Of a DNA stretch of 17,528 bases, positions 1 to 7,381 are shown piece by piece. The stretch is from an uncultured Veillonella sp. Lineage in GTDB: Bacteria > Bacillota > Negativicutes > Veillonellales > Veillonellaceae. Numbering within the stretch: the first letter of the stretch is position 1; each line of letters opens with the position of its first letter. The notes under the pieces were generated by a model. The model had not been told where the DNA came from. It did no database searches and worked only from the letters and a program-made list of their open reading frames with translations. The stretch spans positions 1-17,528 of the forward strand of contig NZ_CALJON010000024.1 of the NCBI RefSeq assembly GCF_937981445.1, written 5' to 3'. Both the position numbers and the translations under genes were made by a program.

Positions 1-20
1 TATCCTCCCAGGGCACCTGG

Positions 21-180
21 TAAGCAGGGTTCATGTTTTAAAGGAGCAAGGCGACACATAAAACATAGAACATCGCTTAGTTCGGGGCGTTAAGCAGTGA
101 GCATAATTTAAAGGAGCATAAGCGACGCATAAATTAGAGCGAATCGCTTAGTTCGAGGCGTAAGACTTTGCGCAGCAAAG
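21..180. repeat. 70-bp degenerate direct repeats (about 2.3 copies)
   Basis: Two full units start at 21 and 91 with a partial third at 161. Each begins TAAGCAG or TAAGAC, contains TTTAAAGGAGCA and ends with CGCTTAGTTCG plus a G-rich tail (GGGGCG or GAGGCG). The spacing is exactly 70 bp but the sequence between shared blocks has diverged. No open frame crosses them, so they look like non-coding intergenic repeats. Their function is not known to me. Confidence 0.7.
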
Positions 181-380
181 TCCACAGCCTTCGAACGGAA
201 GTATTTATAAAAGTAAAGGCGAGCGTTAGAAAAAGTCCTCAGCCTTCGAACGGAAGTATTTATAAAGGGAAGGACGAACGTTAGAAAAAGTCCACAGCCT
301 TCGAACGGAAGTATTTATAAAGGTAAAGGCGAACGTTAGATGAAGTCCATAGTATCTGAACGGACGTATTTATAAAGTGG
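181..380. repeat. 55-bp direct repeats (about 3.6 copies)
   Basis: Units start at 181, 236, 291 and 346, an exact 55-bp period. The first three share AGCCTTCGAACGGAAG, GTATTTATAAA and a CGTTAGA-containing tail; the fourth is shorter and more diverged. CTTC and GAAG flank GAACG, so each unit could form a small hairpin. The array directly follows the 70-bp family and ends before the AT-rich leader of the adhesin gene. Confidence 0.8.
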
Positions 381-699
381 AAATATAGTACAAGAAGAAA
401 ATTATGTAGAAGCTATACAGGAAATTTATCTCAAAAAACTTCAAACTAAAAGGCATGTACTTTTGTCACTATGTATAAGATATTTTTTGATTTTAATAAG
501 TATCATTTCTAATGAAAAATATAGATAGGCTATTAAAAATCGTAATATTTCAAGTTTTTCAAATAGTAGTAGTCATTTTTAATGATAGTACCTTTTTTCA
601 AATACGTCTCATTTTATAAATAAAACTGATGAATAAAATAATAGTCAATATTTTTAATTATACAAAATTATTTCTTACTAAATTTTAATATAATAAATA
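381..699. other. AT-rich intergenic stretch without a recognisable gene
   Basis: Very AT-rich. An open frame at 376-528 on the plus strand has no usable start codon and no ribosome-binding site. No tRNA, terminator or other element was recognised here. Confidence 0.5.
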
Positions 700-728
700 T
701 TGACATCTATAAACTAAATTAATATAAT
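700..728 (+). promoter_or_regulatory. Consensus sigma-70 promoter of the adhesin gene
   Basis: TTGACA at 700-705 and TATAAT at 723-728 are both perfect consensus hexamers separated by the ideal 17 bp. Transcription would start near 735, leaving a leader of about 125 nt before the ATG at 861. A promoter this strong suggests the adhesin gene is expressed, or was until recently, despite its frameshift. Confidence 0.85.
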
Positions 729-860
729 ATGAAAGACATGTGATTATTAAGCGTTAATAAGGGCGTTTATTGATAAAGTCCTTATTATTTTGGTCTAGCA
801 ATTACATGACTGTTGTATTGTGGAGTATTTATTTTGATAGTAAGGAAGGGCTGTCTGAGA

Positions 861-953
861 ATGTTGAAACAAAACAAATTGAAACAATTAATTGCATTAT
901 CTTTATTAGGTGGTGCCATTTTTTACCAAGTGCAGGCCATGCAGCAACTGTAA
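861..953 (+). other. Signal-peptide reading frame of the adhesin, terminated after 30 codons
   Basis: Read without slippage, the ATG at 861 gives only 30 codons, ending in QVQAMQQL and TAA at 951-953. The first 21 codons are a lysine-rich N region plus hydrophobic core, as expected for an autotransporter. A one-base insertion at the T run, or a -1 shift, restores a continuous 630-codon protein. Confidence 0.75.
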
Positions 954-2752
954 ATCAAGGCACTAGTAACACCGTGATTCCTACTGATGAGCATGCCATT
1001 TTCGTTGGTAGTTATAATACTATGACAAAGACAAAACCTGAAGCTGCTTCAAACAATATTGCTATAGGTGAGTATAACTCCATAGCTGAAGGCAATTTTG
1101 TTCAAACAATTGGGAATAATAATAAAATTATTGATGATCCAAATCTTAAAGGAACTAATGGATACATTGTAACTATGGGGAGTCAAAATGGATACTCCTT
1201 TGGTAAAAATAAACGAAAAGTATCCGGTAAATACCTAAATCTTATTGGTTTTGGTAATTCTGCTGTTGGCAATCAAGTAAATGTTATTGGCTACAATAAT
1301 GGCTTTACTTTTGAAGGTCGAGAAACACGAGAAGTTACTGGAGATGATTTAAATATTATTGGTAATCAAAATTCTATCAAAGCCAATAATACCTCTATTT
1401 TAGGTAATAATGTTGTAGCCACTCAAAGCAATAGTGTTATCTTAGGTGATAAATCTACAGACCGTGCAGCTACAAGTGTTGCTGAGGCTAATATAAATGG
1501 AATTAGATATGGTGAGTTTAAAGGTGTTGGTAGTGCAGAAAAAGGCGTTGTTAGTGTAGGGTCTGAGAATAATGAACGTCAAATCATCAATGTAGCATCT
1601 GGTGAAATTTCTGAAAAATCTACAGATGCTATCAATGGTAGTCAGTTGTATGCAACTAACCAAGTGCTTGGCAATGTAGCTCATTCAGTTGCTACAATAT
1701 TAGGTACAAAGGTTGGTGAAGATGGTACTATTGTAAATAACAATATTGGTGGCACTGGTGCATCTAATATTAATGATGCAATTAAAGCCGTTAATGATGG
1801 AAATCAAGGAAATTCTCAGGCAATAGATCAACTTCGCGAAGATACTCAAAAAGACATTAAAGCTAATACCGATTTAATTAATAAGAATGCTGATGCTATT
1901 GCTGATAATAAAGCAGCTATTGAAACTAATGCTGCTAATATTGCAGATAATCGCAACAGCATTGCTTCATTACAACAACAAACTAATTCTTTAGATAATC
2001 GCATGAATAAAGTTGGTGCTGGTGCAGCCGCATTAGCAGCGCTTCATCCATTGGATTTCAATGCTGATGACAAATGGAATTTTGCAGTAGGTTATGGTAA
2101 CTATAAAGATGCTAATGCTATGGCAGTAGGTGCTTTCTACCGTCCTAATGAAGATACTATGCTTTCCGTAGCAGGCTCTATGGGCAATGGCGAAAATATG
2201 GTTAATGCAGGCTTAAGCTTTAAAGTAGGTCAAAGCAATGGCGTGACTAATTCAAAAGTGGCCTTGGCTAAAGATGTGGAAGAATTAAAACGCATTGTTA
2301 AAGCACAAAGTGCTGAGATTGCTCAATTACGTCAAGGTCAAGCTGCTGGTGTAGCTGGTGCACAAGTTAATGGGGCAGCTAAGAACTTCAATGACTTACC
2401 AAAAGACCACTGGGCTTATGGATATGTTAAATCATTAGCTGACCAAGGCTTACTTCAAGGCTATCCAGATGGTGAGTTTAAAGGTGATCGTCAATTAACT
2501 CGTTATGAATTTGCAGCAGTAGTATATCGTGCCCTACAAAATGGTGCAGCTATTGATACAAATATGGCTCGTGCTATTGATGAATTCAATCCTGAAATTA
2601 CTCGTCTTGAGAATCTTGACCACAGCCGTGTAGATCGTGTAGCTGGTGAAGATAATGATCGTCATAAAATTGAACGTTTACGTGCCAACAATAAAGACGA
2701 CAAAGAAGCCGGCATTTATAGAGATATATATGGTGCTAAAATTCAAAAATAA
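861..2752 (+). CDS. Trimeric autotransporter adhesin (YadA-type) with C-terminal SLH domain; signal peptide out of frame
   Basis: A surface adhesin of the type V secretion class. The body frame is open from a TTG at 770 to 2752, but its first 50 or so residues do not look like a protein N terminus. The ATG at 861, 11 bases after AGGAAGG, starts a good signal peptide (MLKQNKLKQL then a hydrophobic core LIALSLLGGAIF) in another frame that stops at 951. One extra T in the T6 run at 919-924 joins it to LPSAGHA-ATVNQ, with a signal peptidase site after GHA. Numbered from 770: YadA-like head repeats (IGNNN, VIGYNN, ILGNN) 75-235; neck motif RQIINVASG with TDAINGSQL 270-293; coiled-coil stalk 345-412; four-strand membrane anchor 413-487; coiled coil 495-522; SLH domain 538-592; charged tail to 660. 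The SLH domain would lie in the periplasm and grip peptidoglycan. Family assignment is firm; whether this copy is functional is open. Confidence 0.88.
919..924 (+). repeat. Poly-T tract (T6) at the frameshift point
   Basis: Six T between GCCA and ACC. With seven (or four) T the signal peptide is in frame with the adhesin body; with six it is not. The tract is in the signal-peptide coding region, a place where slipped-strand switching would turn export fully on or off. Confidence 0.6.
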
Positions 2753-2849
2753 GTAATCAAACTATATACAAAATAATATGTACAGAACAAAACATATTTA
2801 ATACGAGATGATATAAAGTGTAGATTTTATATCATACGAAGAACCTAAT

Positions 2850-2931
2850 AAAAAGACATGTCATACTAATTAGTCTTCTAAGAATTATAATAGAATCTTA
2901 GAATTACATTGATTAGATGACATGTCTTTTT
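2850..2931. terminator. Bidirectional hairpin terminator between converging genes
   Basis: AAAAAGACATGTCAT at 2850-2864 pairs perfectly with ATGACATGTCTTTTT at 2917-2931, and CTAAGA/TCTTAG arms inside extend it into a long imperfect hairpin. T runs follow the stem on both strands. It lies between the adhesin (+) and the LUD-domain gene (-), which converge here. Confidence 0.85.
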
Positions 2932-2942
2932 TTATAAGTTAA

Positions 2943-3353
2943 TTAAAATCCCAATTCTTCATTGATGATAATAACTTCCATACTATCCATATTTCTCATT
3001 TTCTTATAGTAAATAGTCAATGCATTACATATGCGATCTTTAGAGTAACAATCATAACATCGGTCTTGATTTACCACGCAAGGTGTACGCCCATTTTTCT
3101 TATTTTTTAAAGCATTTTGTGGGGCTGCTATGTTGCGTGCCCTATAAATAGCCGAAGCTAAATCAGGTGTTATTTTATTGATGCCTAATACGAAAAATAC
3201 TTCATTTGAGCCAAAGAGCGAGCAGGCAATACGATTACCAGTGCCGTCAATATTGACTAATTCACCAGTTTGACTTAGAGCATTAACGGAGGTGATGAAG
3301 ACATTATGCTGCATAGTTCGAAGTGCCGTTTGACGAAAGGTTTCATCAGGCAA
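2943..3353 (-). pseudogene. LUD-domain (lactate-utilisation type) protein, 5'-truncated remnant
   Basis: The 136 residues match the C-terminal two thirds of LUD-domain proteins of the LutC/YkgG kind, which are usually a little over 200 residues. Visible hallmarks are ELVNIDGTGNR at 31-41 and a cysteine cluster PCVVNQDRCYDC...RIC (Cys92, 99, 102, 109). The only start is a TTG at 3353 with no convincing ribosome-binding site. Homology-like sequence continues upstream for seven codons (VYDIHRP) to an in-frame TAA at 3375-3377, and the N-terminal domain is missing beyond that. The family acts in L-lactate oxidation with LutA and LutB partners, none of which is nearby. I infer a decaying remnant; translation of the fragment cannot be excluded. 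It ends just before the shared terminator. Confidence 0.7.
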
Positions 3354-3534
3354 AGGTCGGTGTATATCATATACTTAGTTGTGATTATTTAATTCTTCTA
3401 GTGAGAAGGTTAAGTGTTATAAGTTATATAAACCTATATACATATTCTTGCACTTACACAAAGCTACTTAAGTTTAATTAAAATTAAGTAATTTTATATA
3501 GAACTTTATGTAGAACTTTATATAGATTGACTTA

Positions 3535-4710
3535 TTAGGATTCTGCTAATTTAATAGCACCCCGTAACATAACTTCCATACCCATTGGCAGAGCATCTGT
3601 ATCAACACGGAAGCAACCATGATGGATAGGATGTACATAGCCTTTTTCTTCATTTCTCATGCCGAGAAAGAAGAAGCAACCTGGTACTACACGAAGATAG
3701 CGAGAGAAATCTTCAGCACCCATAAGTGGGTCAATAGTAGGAAGCGCTGACTCGCCGTATTCTTCAGCAATAATATTACGAATTGTAGTAGCTACCTCAG
3801 CATTGTTAATCGTTGCATCGTATCCAAAGCTATAGGTTACTTCTGCAGTAGCACGGTGTGTGGCAGCAATACTTTTAATAATTTCCTCAATACGTTTCGC
3901 TGCATATTGGCGCGCATGGTCACTAAAGCTTCGTACGGAACCACCAATTTCAGCCACACCAGGAATTACATTGACGGCGCTTGAGCCTGCATGAAATTGG
4001 GTAGTACTAATAACTAATTGATCTAATGGATCTAATTCACGAGATACGATATGTTGTAGGTTCGTTACAATTTCAGCAGCAATGGCAACAGGATCAATGG
4101 TGAGGTGCGGTTGCGATGCATGACCGCCACTGCCTTTAATAATAGCATCAAAGCGGTCTGACGCCGCCATCATGGCACCAGTTCTAAGGCCGATTTGTCC
4201 CGTAGGAATTGTTGGCATAACATGTTGCCCTAGGATATAATCAACCCCATCAAGGGCGCCACCCTTAATATATTCAATAGCGCCTCCAGGTGGTAATTCT
4301 TCGGCTGGTTGAAAGAGTAGGCGATATGTGCCAGGTAATTCCGCTTGGTACTTGCTAAGAATGGCAGCTACCCCTAAGAGCATAGTCGTATGCGAATCAT
4401 GACCACAACCATGCATTAGACCTTCTTTTTTGGAGGCGAAATCATAATCTCCTAATTCATCCATTTTTAAACAATCAATATCAGCACGAAGGGCAATAGT
4501 TTTGCCTGGCTTGCCTCCTTTTAATTCAGCGATAACGCCAGTTGGCATAATTTGGCTTAATGTAAAGCCGCCCATTTCAGTTAACTTTTCTTTAATAAAT
4601 TCCGTGGTGTTAAACTCTTCAAAGGATGGCTCAGGATATTGATGTAAATGTTTATACCAGTCGATGACTTGAGAGTGCTGTGCTTGAACTGCTTCTTTAA
4701 TGTTGAACAT
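3535..4710 (-). CDS. M20 family amidohydrolase (N-acyl-amino-acid hydrolase type)
   Basis: A cytoplasmic dinuclear metallohydrolase of 391 residues, the normal size for subfamily M20D, which removes acyl groups from N-acyl amino acids, hippurate or similar conjugates. Metal-binding motifs are visible: MHGCGHDSH (Cys102, His104), the catalytic pair in FQPAEE (Glu137, Glu138), GQHV (His163) and PIHH (His363/364) near the C terminus. The central lid and dimerisation domain runs from about 185 to 300 (GSGGHASQPH). The start is ATG at 4710, preceded by AAAGGAG at good spacing. It diverges from the GltS-type symporter gene across an AT-rich gap, so hydrolase and amino-acid transport may be linked, but this is inference. 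The exact substrate cannot be read from the sequence. Confidence 0.9.
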   Translation of the reverse strand: MFNIKEAVQAQHSQVIDWYKHLHQYPEPSFEEFNTTEFIKEKLTEMGGFTLSQIMPTGVIAELKGGKPGKTIALRADIDCLKMDELGDYDFASKKEGLMHGCGHDSHTTMLLGVAAILSKYQAELPGTYRLLFQPAEELPPGGAIEYIKGGALDGVDYILGQHVMPTIPTGQIGLRTGAMMAASDRFDAIIKGSGGHASQPHLTIDPVAIAAEIVTNLQHIVSRELDPLDQLVISTTQFHAGSSAVNVIPGVAEIGGSVRSFSDHARQYAAKRIEEIIKSIAATHRATAEVTYSFGYDATINNAEVATTIRNIIAEEYGESALPTIDPLMGAEDFSRYLRVVPGCFFFLGMRNEEKGYVHPIHHGCFRVDTDALPMGMEVMLRGAIKLAES

Positions 4711-5160
4711 AGGAGTACTCCTTTCTTAAGGAACTGTAGAAGAGTAATAAAAAATATACATAAATAAGAAGAAATGTAAAAAAATATTGATTAAAATATT
4801 TGCATTTTTTTATATTAACTGTATAATTAAATTACTCATAAATATACTTTGTTAGTTTTATTATATGAAAATACTTTTTTAAAATGCAAGGAAAACTTTT
4901 TTATAATTGTTAATTTTTTTATTATACTTTTTAAAATTATGTCAATTGTTAAGTGTTAAAAAAGTATGGTATTTACCTATTATAGTTTTATTTATCATGT
5001 ATTTTAAAGTTTTCTTGGACAAGATAGAACAGTAGTACTTTCTCCAATTTGTTAGAAAGTATTTTTTTGTATAATTTATTATTCTATAGGATATAGTTAA
5101 TTTCCGCTGAAACAACTGTATAATAACAAGAGACAAAGTATACAGTTTAGAGTGTAATCC
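4711..5160. other. AT-rich divergent intergenic region
   Basis: About 450 bp between the amidohydrolase (-) and the symporter (+), very AT-rich with many A and T runs. It must hold both promoters. The clearest candidate for the plus strand is TATAAT at 5119-5124 with a weak -35 near 5096; another TATAAT lies at 5070-5075. No convincing minus-strand promoter or operator was found. Small open frames here lack similarity and ribosome-binding sites. Confidence 0.5.
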
Positions 5161-5190
5161 GTGTTGATAGCAGTGAAAGGGGCGATTGGT

Positions 5191-6564
5191 ATGACTAGTA
5201 AAATGATGGCAGATATGTTATTTGCCTTAGGTGTATTGAGTATGTTTCTTTTATTAGGTACTTTTATTAGGGCCAAAGTAAAAGTCTTACAACAAACATT
5301 TATTCCAGCTTCTGTTATTGGGGGCTTTATATTACTAATATTTGGTCCTGTAGGGCTAAATTGGTTGCCATTACCAGCGGAATGGATCACATTTTATGCA
5401 CTAATTCCTGGCATTTTAATTGTTCCTGTAGTGGCATCGGTACCATTGGGATTAAAAATTACATCTAGTGGGAATACTTTAAAAAATGTTATGCCGCTAG
5501 CTTTAATTGGAAGTGCTATTGCCATGTTTCAATTCTCTCTAGGGTTTTTAACGCAAATAGGTTTTGGTAGTGCCTATGATTTTTATCCTACCTTTGGTTG
5601 GGAACTAGGTTTAGGCTATGTAGGCGGTCATGGCACGGCGGGGCTATTAGGGAATATGCTGCAAAGTATGAATTTACCATTTTGGCAAGTGGCCCAAGGG
5701 GTTGCGATTACAACAGCAACTTTGGGTTTAGTAGGGGGGATTGTCCTCGGCATGATTTTAATTAATATAGCAGCACGACGTGGACAAACTGCTATATTGA
5801 AAAAGCCAGGAGATATTCCAGAAAGCTTTAAAATTGGTTACACCAAGGATATAACTAAACAGCCATCTATGGGGCGCGATACTACAATGTCATCATCTAT
5901 TGATTCCTATGCCTTTCATTTGGCGATTATTATGGGTGTATGTGCTATTTCCTATTGGTTCTTAGGTGTTGTAAAAGGTGCGAAAGTTCCTGTACTTAAA
6001 GACATTTCTATTTGGGCGTATTGTATCGTTGTTATGTTTATTGTGTGGTGGGGCATTTGTAAGTTAAAAATTGATTTTTTAATCGATGGCAAGGTAAAGA
6101 GTAAAATTTCTGGTTCTTTAACTGAATTTGCTGTAGTCGCTGCTATTGGTAGTATGCCGATTAAAGCGGTTATGACATTCTTCGTACCAATTTTAGTTAT
6201 GTGTCTATTAGGATATGTTTTAACTATTGGCTTCTTATGGTTTACCTGTAAAGCGTGGCTTAAAGATTATTGGTTCGAACATATGATAGCGACCATGGGA
6301 ATGTCAACAGGTGTATTTTTAACGGGCGTATTATTACTTCGTATTTGCGATCCTGATTTTGAAAGTCCTGTACTGGCTAATTATTCATTAGCCTATACAA
6401 TGACGAGCGTAGCGTATTTTGCCATTTTAAATGTATTTTTAACTACCTTACTATATAGTGGCGCTGAATCGGCTCTATGGTTATCTTTAGGCTTAGGTGT
6501 GGTAGAAACAATAGGGGCGGTTATCATTAGTCGGGCACTACTAGGTAAAGTGCATAATGCGTAA
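5191..6564 (+). CDS. gltS: Sodium/glutamate symporter, GltS (ESS) family
   Basis: An inner-membrane carrier expected to take up glutamate or a related anion with sodium. The protein is almost entirely hydrophobic, with ten or more likely membrane segments, and carries the family signature GYVGGHGTAG after the first half. A second related re-entrant region, ATMGMSTGVFLTG, lies in the C-terminal half, as expected of the internal inverted repeat of this fold. The ATG at 5191 is preferred because GAAAGGGG at 5174-5181 precedes it at 9-base spacing; a GTG at 5161 would add ten residues. The 457-residue length is longer than E. coli GltS (about 400), mostly from the hydrophilic loop around residues 200-240. 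It diverges from an M20 amidohydrolase. The family is clear; substrate is inferred. Confidence 0.85.
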   Translation: MTSKMMADMLFALGVLSMFLLLGTFIRAKVKVLQQTFIPASVIGGFILLIFGPVGLNWLPLPAEWITFYALIPGILIVPVVASVPLGLKITSSGNTLKNVMPLALIGSAIAMFQFSLGFLTQIGFGSAYDFYPTFGWELGLGYVGGHGTAGLLGNMLQSMNLPFWQVAQGVAITTATLGLVGGIVLGMILINIAARRGQTAILKKPGDIPESFKIGYTKDITKQPSMGRDTTMSSSIDSYAFHLAIIMGVCAISYWFLGVVKGAKVPVLKDISIWAYCIVVMFIVWWGICKLKIDFLIDGKVKSKISGSLTEFAVVAAIGSMPIKAVMTFFVPILVMCLLGYVLTIGFLWFTCKAWLKDYWFEHMIATMGMSTGVFLTGVLLLRICDPDFESPVLANYSLAYTMTSVAYFAILNVFLTTLLYSGAESALWLSLGLGVVETIGAVIISRALLGKVHNA

Positions 6565-6744
6565 GATATAGTCCTAGAATTAATACTATAATGGATAAGA
6601 TGTAATCCCAAAGTATAATGGATAAGATGTAATCCTAAAGTTAATACTATAATATGTTAGATTAATACTATGATGCGTAAGATTAATATAATATGTAAGA
6701 TTAATATAATATGTAAGATTAATATAATGTGTAAGATTAATAAT
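6558..6744. repeat. AT-rich satellite: 18-bp tandem repeat with degenerate flanking copies
   Basis: GTAAGATTAATATAATAT recurs at 6677, 6695, 6713 and (partial) 6731 with an exact 18-bp period. To its left are related longer units built from GGATAAGATGTAATCC and AAAGTTAATACTATAAT. The array starts at the end of the gltS gene, so it forms the 3' end of that transcript or spacer DNA. No gltS terminator is evident inside it. Confidence 0.75.
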
Positions 6745-6802
6745 ACGAGACGTGGACCATAATAATATAGTGTGAAAAGTTTATAAAATTTCAAGTTTAT
6801 GT

Positions 6803-6831
6803 TTGACAAAGTAATTTTGATTTGGTATTAT
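6803..6831 (+). promoter_or_regulatory. Promoter of tRNA-Trp
   Basis: TTGACA at 6803-6808 and TATTAT at 6826-6831 with 17-bp spacing. Transcription would start near 6838, about 43 bases before the tRNA. The leader contains an imperfect inverted repeat (TCAAGT...ACTTGA, 6841-6870) that may guide 5' processing. Confidence 0.8.
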
Positions 6832-6880
6832 ATTCTAGTATCAAGTGAGACGCAAGCGTGTTTAACTTGATGCTAGACAT

Positions 6881-6956
6881 AGGGGTATAGCTCAATTGGT
6901 AGAGTAGCGGTCTCCAAAACCGTTGGTTGTGGGTTCAAGTCCTACTGCCCCTGCCA
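6881..6956 (+). tRNA. tRNA-Trp (anticodon CCA)
   Basis: A full cloverleaf with encoded CCA end. The acceptor stem AGGGGTA pairs with TGCCCCT, the D stem is GCTC/GAG, the anticodon stem GCGGT/ACCGT encloses loop CTCCAAA with anticodon CCA, and the T stem GTGGG/CCTAC encloses TTCAAGT. The discriminator base is G, as usual for bacterial tRNA-Trp. Confidence 0.96.
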
Positions 6957-6961
6957 CCATT

Positions 6962-6994
6962 ATAGAAAGCGACCTTTTAGGTCGCTCCTTCTAT
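6962..6994 (+). terminator. Hairpin after tRNA-Trp, possible terminator or processing site
   Basis: AGCGACC at 6968-6974 pairs with GGTCGCT at 6980-6986 around a TTTTA loop, extended by AGAA/TTCT. It lacks a clear T run, so termination may be weak and the downstream tRNA-Arg genes could be partly co-transcribed. Confidence 0.45.
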
Positions 6995-7017
6995 GAAATG
7001 GAGTGATAAAATTTCAC

Positions 7018-7046
7018 TTGCAAAGCACTAAAGATTATGGTAATAT
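7018..7046 (+). promoter_or_regulatory. Candidate promoter of the tRNA-Arg pair
   Basis: TTGCAA at 7018-7023 and TAATAT at 7041-7046 with 17-bp spacing. A TATAAT overlapping at 7044-7049 is an alternative -10 with longer spacing. The site lies just upstream of the first tRNA-Arg. Confidence 0.5.
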
Positions 7047-7064
7047 AATTGAGTGCTAAAAAAT

Positions 7065-7141
7065 GACTCAGTAGCTCAGCTGGATAGAGCGTTTGACTAC
7101 GAATCAAAAGGTCGGGAGTTCGAATCTCTCCTGGGTCACCA
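7065..7141 (+). tRNA. tRNA-Arg (anticodon ACG), copy 1
   Basis: A full cloverleaf with encoded CCA: acceptor GACTCAG pairs with CTGGGTC (one G-T), the D stem is GCTC/GAGC, anticodon stem TTTGA/TCAAA encloses loop CTACGAA with anticodon ACG, and T stem GGGAG/CTCTC encloses TTCGAAT. ACG is normally edited to ICG and reads CGU, CGC and CGA. Identical to copy 2. Confidence 0.96.
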
Positions 7142-7164
7142 TTTTATCACAAACAACTTTATAT

Positions 7165-7241
7165 GACTCAGTAGCTCAGCTGGATAGAGCGTTTGACTAC
7201 GAATCAAAAGGTCGGGAGTTCGAATCTCTCCTGGGTCACCA
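7165..7241 (+). tRNA. tRNA-Arg (anticodon ACG), copy 2
   Basis: Identical in sequence to the copy exactly 100 bp upstream; the identity covers 79 bases (7064-7142 against 7164-7242), while the 21 bases between differ from the flanks. No separate promoter is visible in the 23-base spacer, so both are probably made as one transcript ending at the hairpin at 7245. Confidence 0.96.
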
Positions 7242-7244
7242 TGT

Positions 7245-7275
7245 AACCGCACTTTGGTGCGGTTTTTATTTTTGT
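7245..7275 (+). terminator. Rho-independent terminator of the tRNA operon
   Basis: AACCGCAC at 7245-7252 and GTGCGGTT at 7257-7264 form a perfect GC-rich stem with a 4-base loop, followed by TTTTTATTTTT. Confidence 0.9.
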
Positions 7276-7300
7276 AAAATAGTTTATATGTAATAATTGA

Positions 7301-7368
7301 AGAAAGCGGTAGATATACAAGCTAGCTCTATGAGGTAGAGTTAATCTGTATATCTATCGCTTTTTTCT
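7301..7368. terminator. Bidirectional terminator, mainly of the IclR gene
   Basis: AAAGCGGTAGATATACA near 7303-7319 pairs with TGTATATCTATCGCTTT at 7347-7363 with one G-T pair, and an inner AGCTCTA/TAGAGTT stem extends it. A run of six T follows on the plus strand and CTTTCTT on the minus strand. It separates the tRNA operon (+) from the IclR gene (-). Confidence 0.75.
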
Positions 7369-7381
7369 TATAGAACATTTT

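Noticed and set aside
21..380. Repeat arrays considered as a CRISPR
   Set aside because: There are no unique spacers of constant length between short identical repeats; the whole 55- or 70-bp unit is repeated, and no cas genes are near.
376..528. Plus-strand open frame of about 50 codons (contains EENYVEAIQEIYLKKL)
   Set aside because: It follows a stop codon directly and has no ATG, GTG or TTG near its beginning and no ribosome-binding site. It may be a chance frame or an old gene fragment, but it cannot be supported as a gene.
770..860. Adhesin N terminus read from the TTG at 770
   Set aside because: The first 50 residues encoded there contain no signal peptide of the expected form and there is no proper SD, whereas a real signal peptide lies in the other frame at 861.
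7093..7293. 66-codon open frame over the tRNA-Arg genes
   Set aside because: It is made of tRNA sequence translated by chance; the cloverleaf structures explain the region.
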